NCBI GenBank assembly: GCA_022885665.1
Contig: JAGQDJ010000189.1
Coordinates: 1 to 64,000, forward strand
Direction of reading: 5' to 3'
Source of the DNA: Triops longicaudatus
Lineage: Eukaryota > Arthropoda > Branchiopoda > Notostraca > Triopsidae
DNA: 64,000 bases
A program made the position numbers and the translations under genes. Under the pieces are notes generated by a model. That model saw only the letters and a list, made by a program, of their open reading frames with translations, did no database searches and had not been told where the DNA came from. This document shows positions 39,167 through 44,570 of the stretch, piece after piece. The number at the start of each line of letters is the position of its first letter. Position 1 is the first letter of the stretch.

Positions 39167-41499
39167 ACCCATGTAAATATGCATGCTGCCAAAAAAAATC
39201 CTTTAGTTTTATTGACTTCGTTGTGCTCTTTTACTTCAGTGATTCTTCGTTTTGTAACTTGGGCTTTTTCACGCTTGGAAAAAAGTCTTTTCTAATGCTT
39301 TTGGCTTGAGCTTGGCTTCGCTGCTTGCTTCGTATAGGTGGTGGCATTAATGCGCTTTTAATATGACTAATATTATAACGGGGGCGCTTTATTTTTTGTT
39401 TTCGTTTTCTTTCCTGGCAAACATGCAGGCCCACGAGCCGAGGATCAGGCGGTAATGGATCCCATAATAACGGCGGAATCCAAGCAGGGATCGCGGACGA
39501 TCAGGCGAAAGATTTTGACTTCGAAAAGACGGAAATGAAGTACGATTCCACGGGAATGTTCCACTGGAGCCCGGCGCGGCCGTTGGAAGATTGCATTCTG
39601 GTAAACTTCTTGCTGATGCTTTGGGGAGTTTCCTTTTCCCGGAGTCGGCGAGAACTTGCTATATAGTAATTTTTATGACATCTATTGTGTTTTGTCGCTT
39701 GCAGGACCGGAACCAAGCAGCCATGACAGTATTGAACGGACACGTGGTCGTTTGCCTTTTCGCCGATCCAGACTCGCCTTTGATCGGCTTACGGAACCTA
39801 GTTATGCCACTCCGGGCGTCCAATTTTCATTACCATGAGCTCAAGCACGTCGTCATTGTGGGATCGGTGGATTATATCCGAAGAGAGTGGAAAATGCTTC
39901 AAAATCTGCCCAAGATTTCCGTGCTCAATGTGAGGTTTTCATTAAAAGTTTTGTTGGTGTTTTTTTCTTCTCGACTAATGTTGGAGGGGTCTGCTTTCTC
40001 TGGGTTTTAGGGGTCTCCTTTAAGTCGGGCGGATTTGCGAGCAGTGAACGTGAATCTGTGCGACATGTGCGTCATCTTGTCTGCCAAAGTGCCTAGTAAC
40101 GATGATCCCACCTTGGCTGATAAAGAAGCTATTTTGGCCTCGCTCAATATTAAAGCCATGACCTTCGACGACACGATAGGAGTCCTGGCTCAAAGTATGA
40201 TAATTTGTTATTCGGATAGAGTGACAAGTCTGTCCGAATCAAGTCTATTCTGTGTTATGACAGCAAAGAAAAAAATCCCTATCTTGCCTTTCGTTTTGCA
40301 CGGAAAGAAAAGTTAAACGTTAGCTAAAAGGGGAGAAAACTACATAAATTTATCGATAATCTTAAATTATTTGCATGATTCATTAAGATCATAGTAGTGA
40401 TACGCGATGATAGTGCAATCAATAACCGTAATCCCATAATAATTAGTTTCTACATGAAAGCTAGTAGCCAAATATCGTCAACATTACTAATGAGCATTTT
40501 TGTACAAATAGACGTGTCAAGTCATGACAACTTAAGTCCGATAGGAAGTCCTATCGTACTCCAGAGAAGAGGATCCGTATACGGTGCAAACGTGCCTATG
40601 ATTACTGGTAAGAGCTTTCGCGATAGTACCCCACATTTTCTAACCTTTTGTTTTACGTGAACAGAACTTGTCAATGACAGCAATGTACAGTTTCTCGATC
40701 AAGACGACGACGATGACCCCGACACAGAATTGTACTTAACTCAGCCGTTCGCCTGCGGCACAGCCTTCGCTGTCAGCGTCTTGGACTCCTTAATGTCCAC
40801 GGTGAGACGATTTGCTGACGCACACTCCAAAAAATACTAAGCTAATATTTCCTTTGCTACTTTTTTAGACATATTTTAACCAGAACGCTCTAACCCTTAT
40901 CAGATCTTTGATTACGGGTGGTGCAACACCCGAATTAGAGCTCATATTAGCTGAAGGCGCAGGCTTAAGAGGAGGCTATAGGTACGAAATTAGGATCTTA
41001 GATGCACTTTGTTTTAACATTTTCCCTTTCTGTGAAGTACTCCCGAAACGTTAGCAAACCGGGATCGATGTCGAGTTGGTCAAATTTCGCTGTACGACGG
41101 TCCGTTAGCGCAGTTTGGAGAAGGGGGAAAATACGGAGATTTGTTCGTAGCAGCGTTACGCAATTACGGGATGTTGTGCATAGGTTTATATAGGTAATTC
41201 TCCAAACATTTTGCTTCTGTCTATCCGCGTAGTGCTTTATTGACATCATTTGTTTTCTGTCCAAAGGTTTCGTGATACGAGTTCATCCGTCGATGCTTCG
41301 TCGAAACGATACGTCGTTACCAACCCACCTGATGACTTTACATTGTTACCAACTGATCAGGTACTTGACCTGAGCGCTTGTGGTGTGAATAAATTTATTT
41401 TTTTTTCCCCCGCTTTAGGTATTTGTCTTGATGCAGTTCGACCCAGGTCTCGAGTACCAACCTAACCGAGGTGAACACGGCCGCGACGAAAATTCCTGA
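2137..41499 (+). CDS. slo: Calcium-activated potassium channel slowpoke (BK alpha subunit), gene span
   Basis: Pore-forming subunit of the large-conductance K+ channel, opened jointly by depolarisation and cytosolic Ca2+ at the plasma membrane. Joining 28 exon positions gives an uninterrupted frame of 1165 aa with all cassettes, or 1127 aa without them. Visible landmarks (longest form): S0 at about residues 23-52; S1 starting at 108; S4 with RFLRALRLM at 203-211; selectivity filter TVGYGD at 282-287; S6 then RCK1 (from about 338); CKACH at 608-612, the haem-binding motif known from BK channels; RCK2 (from about 790); and the calcium bowl DQDDDDDP at 984-991. Every junction has GT-AG ends and matching phase. 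Exons 7, 9 and 12 are present as two tandem copies of identical length and phase, implying mutually exclusive use, as in insect slo. Sequence identity to insect Slowpoke is very high throughout, so the family assignment is secure. The gene is convergent with the MYND/SET gene downstream. Confidence 0.97.
11711..11745. repeat. Poly-T/poly-G tract with an ambiguous base
   Basis: A T22 run passes directly into a G run of about a dozen bases that contains the only N of the window (11738). It is probably a low-confidence sequencing or assembly spot inside slo intron 1. Confidence 0.9.
11859..12335 (-). CDS. Candidate nested single-exon secreted protein (uncertain)
   Basis: A 158-codon ATG-initiated frame lies antisense inside slo intron 1. 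Its first 25 residues look like a signal peptide (charged start, then YTVLSGVTFLLLC, then small residues ending QVSA). The rest is basic, with few cysteines and no family I recognise. A TATCAAA sequence lies roughly 85 bases upstream on the minus strand. No polyadenylation signal was seen near the stop. It is the longest frame outside the recognised genes, but it may be chance. Confidence 0.22.
   Translation of the reverse strand: MEILVYTVLSGVTFLLLCESNQVSADSSLHGNCRPRFNCPRMMVFHPNNHRLKKGRKVKRMCLVGQKASMGGSDAMKTNKSPSVKTRQVPNIRIPKERNRSPFASSRRCHLALIFAEGFRLVYLPAFRGFSPQAIKVYYTKLERYETQIKSSPKLPAF
19044..19105 (+). CDS. slo: slo exon 2
   Basis: It codes S1 (VVLVFILSIASLVIYFIDAS). The exon enters in phase 0 after a TTTGTGTAG acceptor and leaves with two bases of a Ser codon at GTAACT. 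Confidence 0.95.
19166..19271 (+). CDS. slo: slo exon 3
   Basis: It codes the S1-S2 loop with an NTT sequon and the start of S2 (DLAFNIFFMVYFFIR). The 60-nt intron before it is the shortest of the gene; the donor is GTAAGT. Confidence 0.95.
19345..19456 (+). CDS. slo: slo exon 4
   Basis: It codes the end of S2 and S3 (FIAASDKLWFMLEMYSFVDY, then IPPSFVSIYLDRTWIG), with conserved acidic residues of the voltage sensor. It ends in phase 1. Confidence 0.95.
22135..22286 (+). CDS. slo: slo exon 5
   Basis: It codes S4 (LRFLRALRLM) and S5 (RLAQLVSIFISVWLTAAG), 51 codons, and leaves in phase 0 at GTAAGT. Confidence 0.96.
22386..22553 (+). CDS. slo: slo exon 6 (pore)
   Basis: It codes the pore helix, the selectivity filter (TMSTVGYGDVYC) and the first part of S6 (RTFLVFFLLVGL), 56 codons, phase 0 at both ends. 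Confidence 0.97.
22554..25033 (+). other. slo intron 6
   Basis: This is a 2.5-kb intron before the alternative exon 7 pair. I looked for a third exon 7 copy and found none. Nothing else is recognisable. Confidence 0.6.
25034..25125 (+). CDS. slo: slo exon 7a (alternative)
   Basis: This 92-nt exon (phase 0 to 2) codes AVFASWIPEITELVG and then NRTKYGGEHKTEHGRR: the end of S6 and the S6-RCK1 linker. It aligns residue for residue with exon 7b and has its own acceptor (CGATAG) and donor (GTATTA). Relative to 7b it has Trp for Cys in S6 and a His-containing, more charged linker. It is expected to be used instead of 7b, because joining both would shift the frame. Confidence 0.93.
26032..26123 (+). 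CDS. slo: slo exon 7b (alternative)
   Basis: This second copy has the same length and phase as 7a. It codes AIFASCIPEIIDLIG and then TRPKYGGTLKNERGRR, the version closest to the commonly reported insect sequence. Its donor is GTAACC. Confidence 0.95.
26629..26739 (+). CDS. slo: slo exon 8
   Basis: It codes the start of RCK1 (HIVVCGHITYESVSHFLKDF, then LHEDREDVDVEVVFLH), shared by both exon 7 forms. Phase 2 at both ends. Confidence 0.96.
27079..27184 (+). CDS. slo: slo exon 9a (alternative)
   Basis: This 106-nt exon codes KEPDLELEGLLKRHSTTVKF and then FQGSMMNAVDLARVK in RCK1. Its acceptor is ATCCAG and donor GTATTC. It pairs with 9b: same length, same phase, about 70% identical protein. Confidence 0.93.
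27339..27363. repeat. Poly-T tract (T25)
   Basis: This homopolymer lies between alternative exons 9a and 9b and is preceded by further T-rich sequence. Confidence 0.9.
28121..28226 (+). CDS. slo: slo exon 9b (alternative)
   Basis: This 106-nt copy codes KPPDLELEGLFKRHFTTVEF and then FQGSIMNPIDLQRVK. Its donor is GTGAGC, and the version matches the common insect one. Joining it after 9a would break the frame, so the two should be mutually exclusive. Confidence 0.95.
28227..30204 (+). other. slo intron 9
   Basis: This is a 2-kb AT-rich intron. A CAG at about 28745 followed by TGTCACGCG was tested as a third exon 9 and does not encode one. No other structure was recognised. Confidence 0.55.
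30205..30357 (+). CDS. slo: slo exon 10
   Basis: It codes 51 residues of RCK1 (VHEADACLVLANKYCQDPDA, then DAANIMRVISIKNYSDDIRV and IIQLMQYHNK). Phase 0 at both ends. Confidence 0.96.
30515..30865. mobile_element. Candidate hAT-like MITE, copy 1
   Basis: The ends are imperfect inverted repeats: CACTGCTTTGGATTTTT on the left, and the complement of the right end reads CAGTGCTTTGGATCTT. The length (351 bp) and end sequence resemble a second element at 33017-33371. It has no coding capacity. Flanking 8-mers match only partly, so the target-site duplication is not secure. Confidence 0.45.
31391..31546 (+). CDS. slo: slo exon 11
   Basis: It codes 52 residues of RCK1 (AYLLNIPSWDWKQGDDVICL, then AELKLGFIAQSCLAPGFS and the NLFAMRSFKT end). 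Phase 0 at both ends. Confidence 0.96.
31910..32022 (+). CDS. slo: slo exon 12a (alternative)
   Basis: This 113-nt exon codes SSDLQLWQNDYLRGSGMEMY and then TDTLSPTFMGLTFTQAAE. Acceptor TTCACAG, donor GTAAGT. It has Met where 12b has Cys and hydrophobic Leu/Met for Ala/Gln changes. Confidence 0.93.
32802..32914 (+). CDS. slo: slo exon 12b (alternative)
   Basis: This equal-length copy codes SPDTQAWQNDYLQGTGCEMY and then TETLSPSFAGMTFPQASE, the commonly reported insect version. It is in the same phase as 12a, so one or the other is expected in each transcript. Confidence 0.95.
33017..33371. mobile_element. Candidate hAT-like MITE, copy 2
   Basis: Terminal inverted repeats are CAGTGTTTCGGATTTTTTA at the left and, on the complement of the right end, CAGTGTTTCGGACTTTTTC. 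The element is 355 bp, non-coding, and lies in the intron after exon 12b. It shares size and terminal pattern with the element at 30515-30865. The flanking 8-mers are poorly matched, so class assignment rests on the CAGTG ends. Confidence 0.6.
33863..34018 (+). CDS. slo: slo exon 13
   Basis: It codes LCFTKLKLLLLAIEIKSEDG through the segment GFFIAQSADEVKR at the end of RCK1. It enters in phase 2 and leaves with CG of an Arg codon. Confidence 0.96.
34108..34184 (+). CDS. slo: slo exon 14
   Basis: It codes AWFYCKACHEDIKDETLIKK and then CKCKN. CKACH is the haem-regulatory motif known from BK channels. Confidence 0.95.
35476..35526 (+). CDS. slo: slo exon 15
   Basis: This 51-nt exon codes LAVFRKGVRAVQVIGRA, matching the RCK1-RCK2 linker of insect slo. 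The acceptor is purine-flanked (ATGAAAAG) and the donor is GTACGT. Phase 1 at both ends. Confidence 0.9.
36020..36043 (+). CDS. slo: slo cassette micro-exon (24 nt)
   Basis: This 24-nt segment has a strong acceptor (GCTCTCATAG) and donor (GTAAGT) and is phase 1 on both sides. It would insert SADYSICD between exons 15 and 16 without changing the frame. Called from splice signals and phase; expression is unproven. Confidence 0.65.
36689..36748 (+). CDS. slo: slo exon 16
   Basis: It codes DHLTPQFTPPELPKRVHVRG of the linker, conserved with insects. The acceptor is CTGTTTCAG and the donor GTAGTA. Phase 1 at both ends. Confidence 0.93.
37187..37216 (+). CDS. slo: slo cassette micro-exon (30 nt)
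   Basis: Thirty nucleotides between TTTGCTATAG and GTAAGT, phase 1 at both ends, code GELVREDDQR. Exons 16 and 18 also join in frame without it, so it is an optional insert in the variable linker. Confidence 0.65.
37689..37818 (+). CDS. slo: slo exon 18
   Basis: It codes MLPHNQHNAQSSLLSVNKQL through GGHSPVPEYAR, the poorly conserved linker before RCK2. The frame is open whether the 30-nt cassette is used (Leu at the join) or not (Val). Confidence 0.85.
38708..38767 (+). CDS. slo: slo cassette exon (60 nt)
   Basis: Sixty nucleotides, phase 2 at both ends, code PKDDTSYAGYHLAYEVKKLM between a CATTGCAG acceptor and a GTACGC donor. Skipping it joins exon 18 to exon 20 in frame. The peptide resembles an optional slo linker segment. 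Confidence 0.85.
39111..39164 (+). repeat. AATAAA followed by A32 tract
   Basis: In the intron between the 60-nt cassette and exon 20, an AATAAA at 39111-39116 is followed 17 bases later by an uninterrupted run of 32 A. The arrangement resembles the retroposed 3' end of a polyadenylated transcript. No source gene is recognised in the preceding 250 bases. Confidence 0.6.
39429..39600 (+). CDS. slo: slo exon 20
   Basis: It codes PTSRGSGGNGSHNNGGIQAG and then IADDQAKDFDFEKTEMKYDS, ending GMFHWSPARPLEDCIL at the start of RCK2. It leaves in phase 0. Confidence 0.96.
39705..39929 (+). CDS. slo: slo exon 21
   Basis: It codes 75 residues of RCK2 (DRNQAAMTVLNGHVVVCLFA through WKMLQNLPKISVLN), almost invariant in the family. 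Confidence 0.97.
40011..40194 (+). CDS. slo: slo exon 22
   Basis: It codes GSPLSRADLRAVNVNLCDMC through MTFDDTIGVLAQ. The donor is GTATGA, phase 1. Confidence 0.96.
40512..40607 (+). CDS. slo: slo exon 23
   Basis: It codes VSSHDNLSPIGSPIVLQRRG and then SVYGANVPMIT. Other nearby AG acceptors give a stop at once, which fixes the start. The first third is the variable part of this segment. Confidence 0.92.
40665..40801 (+). CDS. slo: slo exon 24 (calcium bowl)
   Basis: It codes ELVNDSNVQFLDQDDDDDPD and then TELYLTQPFACGTAFAVSVL. It carries the calcium-bowl aspartates. Phase 1 to 0. Confidence 0.97.
40869..40981 (+). CDS. slo: slo exon 25
   Basis: It codes TYFNQNALTLIRSLITGGAT and then PELELILAEGAGLRGGY. 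It ends with AG of a Ser codon. Confidence 0.96.
41038..41193 (+). CDS. slo: slo exon 26
   Basis: It codes TPETLANRDRCRVGQISLYD and then GPLAQFGEGGKYGDLFVAAL, ending GMLCIGLY. The preceding intron is only 56 nt. Confidence 0.95.
   Translation, partial: YSRNVSKPGSMSSWSNFAVRRSVSAVWRRGKIRRFVRSSVTQLRDVVHRFI
41267..41360 (+). CDS. slo: slo exon 27
   Basis: It codes FRDTSSSVDASSKRYVVTNP and then PDDFTLLPTDQ, conserved at the end of RCK2. Confidence 0.96.
41419..41499 (+). CDS. slo: slo exon 28 (last coding exon)
   Basis: It codes VFVLMQFDPGLEYQPNRGEH and then GRDENS followed by TGA. The tail is shorter than the Gly-rich insect C-terminus. The 58-nt intron before it ends in a pyrimidine-rich acceptor. 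Confidence 0.95.
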   Translation, partial: VFVLMQFDPGLEYQPNRGEHGRDENS

Positions 41500-41849
41500 C
41501 TCTTACTCTGTAGCGCCCTCACGGACGGACCTTATTCCTACATTTAAGCCATCATTCTTCTTTCTCAGCAATTCTTAACGAGATTTCGAATTTCCTGAAC
41601 CGAAGGTCACCGAAAGAAACCACACCTGTAATACCTTCACATCGAGTTTTGTACTGTGATACCGTAAAAAAGACCAAAACGGATCGTCAAAAATCCTGCA
41701 CGGTTTCTACAACTAGCAGACTCTTACGTGAAAACTGCAAACTAAACACTTCACATGATACCACACGTGTAAGAAAGATGGGAGCACTTGGCTTAGCAAT
41801 GGGAATATGAAAAAAATGCATACATGGCTCGTTCACTTGATTTCGAATT

Positions 41850-42456
41850 ATGAGTGGCGCTACAGAGAGTTACATAGGCTCAGAAGCAGAAAAAAAAGCA
41901 TTGGACCATATCAAGGGTAAAACTATTCGCCGAAATATGTTTGACAACAAGAGCGGAAGATATGAGCAAAGTTGACGCGAAGCTGCCAACGAAGACCTCC
42001 TATCCTCCTGCTCCTCATGTGAAAATGGGACAATTTCTTAGTCTAGCAAAAGGAAATGGAAACGATCGTAGTGTTGAACCATTGGTTAAGTGGAAAAGAA
42101 AAGGAAGCAAATTAATCCGCAGATCTTCAGGAAGGTTCACTGACCCAGTAAAAAAAAAAACACCCCGATTCTTTCCCGTGTTTTTTAGTTCTATTAACGT
42201 TTGGAGATTACCTATCTTCCTCCCATGTTAGAAAAAAGCAGTGTAGCATTACTCGATTAATTTAGATGGTGTTGGCTTTTTTGCTTTGTGAGTTTCAGGC
42301 AAGAAAAAGTGACACTGATTCTGTCCGGTCGAGTATTAAGCGCAAAAGACAAGGCGAGTTTTGTCACCACAGCTGTGATAGCGTGGTAAGCAAGAAAACG
42401 ACTCCCCTTGATTTTGTTTTCCTTTCTAACCTGTTCAAGAAAAGAGGTTCAGTACT
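41850..42456 (+). CDS. Candidate small basic protein or slo 3' UTR (uncertain)
   Basis: In the gap between the convergent slo and MYND/SET genes, a frame from an ATG at 41850 reads MSGATESYIGSEAEKKALDH and onward to a TGA at about 41974. A second frame, shifted by +1, runs on for about 70 codons of well-balanced, basic sequence (KMGQFLSLAKGNGNDRSVEP, then KWKRKGSKLIRRSSGRFTDP). A good acceptor at 42299 and donor at 42386 bound an in-phase segment coding ARKSDTDSVRSSIKRKRQGE; a further acceptor near 42450 would end it with a few more residues. The frame change is unexplained, so this may equally be slo 3' UTR. Confidence 0.25.
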
Positions 42457-42626
42457 GTAAACGCTGAGGATCTATGCCATGAACAGCTGACAACGTGGTG
42501 TAAGAGGAAAAAAAAATCGCTCATTGCTAATTTTTATCGTATCCTGTGTAAATAAGAAACTTTTAGCTAGATGGGATGCATCTCCTTCACCTCATTATCA
42601 CCGTTACTTGTTAATGTATACATCAT

Positions 42627-42632
42627 TTTATT
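42627..42632 (-). terminator. Polyadenylation signal of the MYND/SET gene
   Basis: The minus strand reads AATAAA 119 bases after the stop codon of the MYND/SET gene, a usual distance for a short 3' UTR. Confidence 0.6.
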
Positions 42633-42750
42633 GTATACTGTTGCACTGCTTCCCGGATACATTGCACCTCATCCTCATTGATTTCTCAGACATTTCAATG
42701 GACAGTTGGCAGCTCATTATGTTTTTGTTTTCAAAAAATCGTAAGAAGCT

Positions 42751-44209
42751 TTAGAGAGCCAAGTCGAGTACTTCGTCGTCTTTAAGTTTCTTGACTTCTT
42801 GGATGTACTGCCGTAATTGTCTCAACCCTGAGATGGCGGTTTGTGTAACGACAGATTCGGGGCTGTTGGGCGGCTCATGGATCAACAACTCCACAGCGGC
42901 TCGCAAGTAACTTTCCGCTTCATGCAACTGCAGTATTAATTGCGAAGGAAGGATATGACCGTTTTCAAATTTTTGATTCGCCAACATAATAATGGGGATA
43001 TGCAATGTGTGGAGTAACATGCCTCGGTGACGTGAAATGCCAGGCTCTAGTGGTTTGTAAACGTTGAGCAATTCTCGGCAGATGTCTTTCAAGCGGTTCA
43101 GCTGTGACTCTTTTAAGTCAGGGTATTCCTGCCCAGGTGAGTTACCATAGACGTTAACCAGGAAAGCTTTGATTTGGCAGGCTAATGCGTGGTTCGGGTG
43201 CAAGGTTTTGTTGAGCTTGGTCAGCAAGTTCTCGCAAGTTTGGATCGTTGACTTGTCAATGGGTTTTCGACGCAGTTTCTCCCATTGGTCCCGTAGTTTG
43301 ACTTCCAAAGCTTTGATTTCGTTGAAAGTGAGTGTTTTCGCACAGGCACATTCGTAGTATTGATTGCCCGTATGGGGTAACAAGTACCCTGTTTTGCACT
43401 TAGTACAGCGGATAGCGCTGGTGAACGTGTTAAGCTCAGTGGGATCTAAGCAGCGTGGGCAGCGGCAAGTAAAATATTTTCCTTGTTGTAAAGCTTCTTG
43501 ACGGCTGATGGCGGTCTCCATCGGGTCGGTATAGTTGATAGTGAGGACCGTGCCAGCGGGAATGTTGGTCCGGCTTTTGACGATGATCACATTGTCCGTA
43601 CCGCAGGCCGTAAAAGTGTTAGCGATACAACTGTGTGTCAACAGCGAGACGCTGGGGTAAAGGGCTCGCAAGCCGTATTGCTGGGTCAAAGAGACCGGGC
43701 CGAATAAGGTGGAAGGCTGGGTATTGGGCGCCCGCACTTCGAAAGAGTTGACATCCAGGATGCCACACACTTTCTGAATCATTTCAGGGGTCACGTTGGC
43801 CAAATTGAGTGGCTCAAGAACTTTCTGCAGAAAGGGTACGATGTGTCGTGCCGTGAAATCCCACTCGGGACGCGCTTTCCGGGTCTCGCAGTGAGATTCT
43901 AAATCCATTAAACTTGCCCACTGAGGCGAGTTTTGAAGTAAGAAACAACGGAAAGGGAGAATGGCTAAAGCGCTGATTTCCTTTTGTTGGAGCTTTTTCA
44001 GGAGTTTGCACTCTTTCTTGTGCAAAGCCGAGATTTGACATTTAGGCTCGCATAAAGGACACCCGCACAGCTTGCAGCGGTAGATCGCGTCCACGGATTG
44101 GTGACAACCAAAGCAAATGTTGGTAGACAATGGAAAAGGCCCCACCACCAAAGGCTCTTCCTTGAGAATCACTTCACCTGGACGGATCGTCCGACTAGCG
44201 ATTAGATGA
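42751..44209 (-). CDS. MYND/SET gene exon 3
   Basis: This is the main exon. It begins one base into the Arg codon of GRHLIASR after a TTTTTTGTCTAG acceptor and ends EVLDLAL and TAA. It holds the SET domain and the C-terminal helical region. Confidence 0.95.
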
Positions 44210-44570
44210 CTAGACAAAAAAATCAATTTGGAACTTCTACGTCAGGGAACGAACCGCCCTCTCTTCAAGAAAAGAATGCAAACAAGCCACACAATTCTCC
44301 CTCTTTAAATTTTGTGGATCTTACCGGCCGTATTCTGAAGACAGAACCATTTTATAAGGCTTGCAATCTGCTTGGTGTTGTTTTTTGTCTTGCCTTTCGT
44401 GCTCCGCAGAGCAATACCATTTTTGCTGGCAACCTGAGCAACAATGAGTCCCTGGTTGGACGCAAATTCCGCACACCTACAATTTTTTCGTCATTAAAAG
44501 GCTCTTAACCGACTGACTTGCTAAATTTCTTCACAACTAGCAAATACTTTCTTACTTGTTGGCCCTCCAT
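42751..44570 (-). CDS. MYND/SET-domain protein, SmydA type, gene span
   Basis: Three exons (44570-44556, 44476-44325, 44209-42751) join in frame to 541 aa. Residues 7-43 form a MYND zinc finger (C7, C10, C18, C21, C27, H31, H39, C43). A split SET domain follows: SET-N with LIASRTIRPGEVILKEEPLV, then a second Cys-rich finger (ICFGCHQSVDAIYRCKLCGC), then SET-C with LLTHSCIANTF, INYTDP and the post-SET cysteines CRCPRC. The C-terminal 170 residues are helical. The double-finger arrangement matches the arthropod SmydA group of predicted lysine methyltransferases; substrate unknown. The usual Asn of the NHSC S-adenosylmethionine motif is Thr here. Start: ATG in a good context, with the 15-nt exon giving MEGQQ joined to VCGIC. 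Confidence 0.92.
44325..44476 (-). CDS. MYND/SET gene exon 2
   Basis: It codes VCGICVQPGTHCCSGCQQKW and then YCSAEHERQDKKQHQADCKP, the MYND finger, ending at EYGR with donor GTAAGA. The 115-nt intron after it carries the matching acceptor. It is too small and too tightly spliced to be seen as a long frame. Confidence 0.93.
44556..44570 (-). CDS. MYND/SET gene exon 1 (15 nt)
   Basis: ATG plus four codons (MEGQQ) are followed by the donor GTAAGA. Phase 0 matches exon 2. The context ACACAATGG is favourable. Confidence 0.8.

Noticed and set aside
41850..42000. Ornithine decarboxylase antizyme with +1 frameshift
   Set aside because: The frame offset suggested it, but neither frame shows antizyme features and the UCC-UGA shift site is absent.
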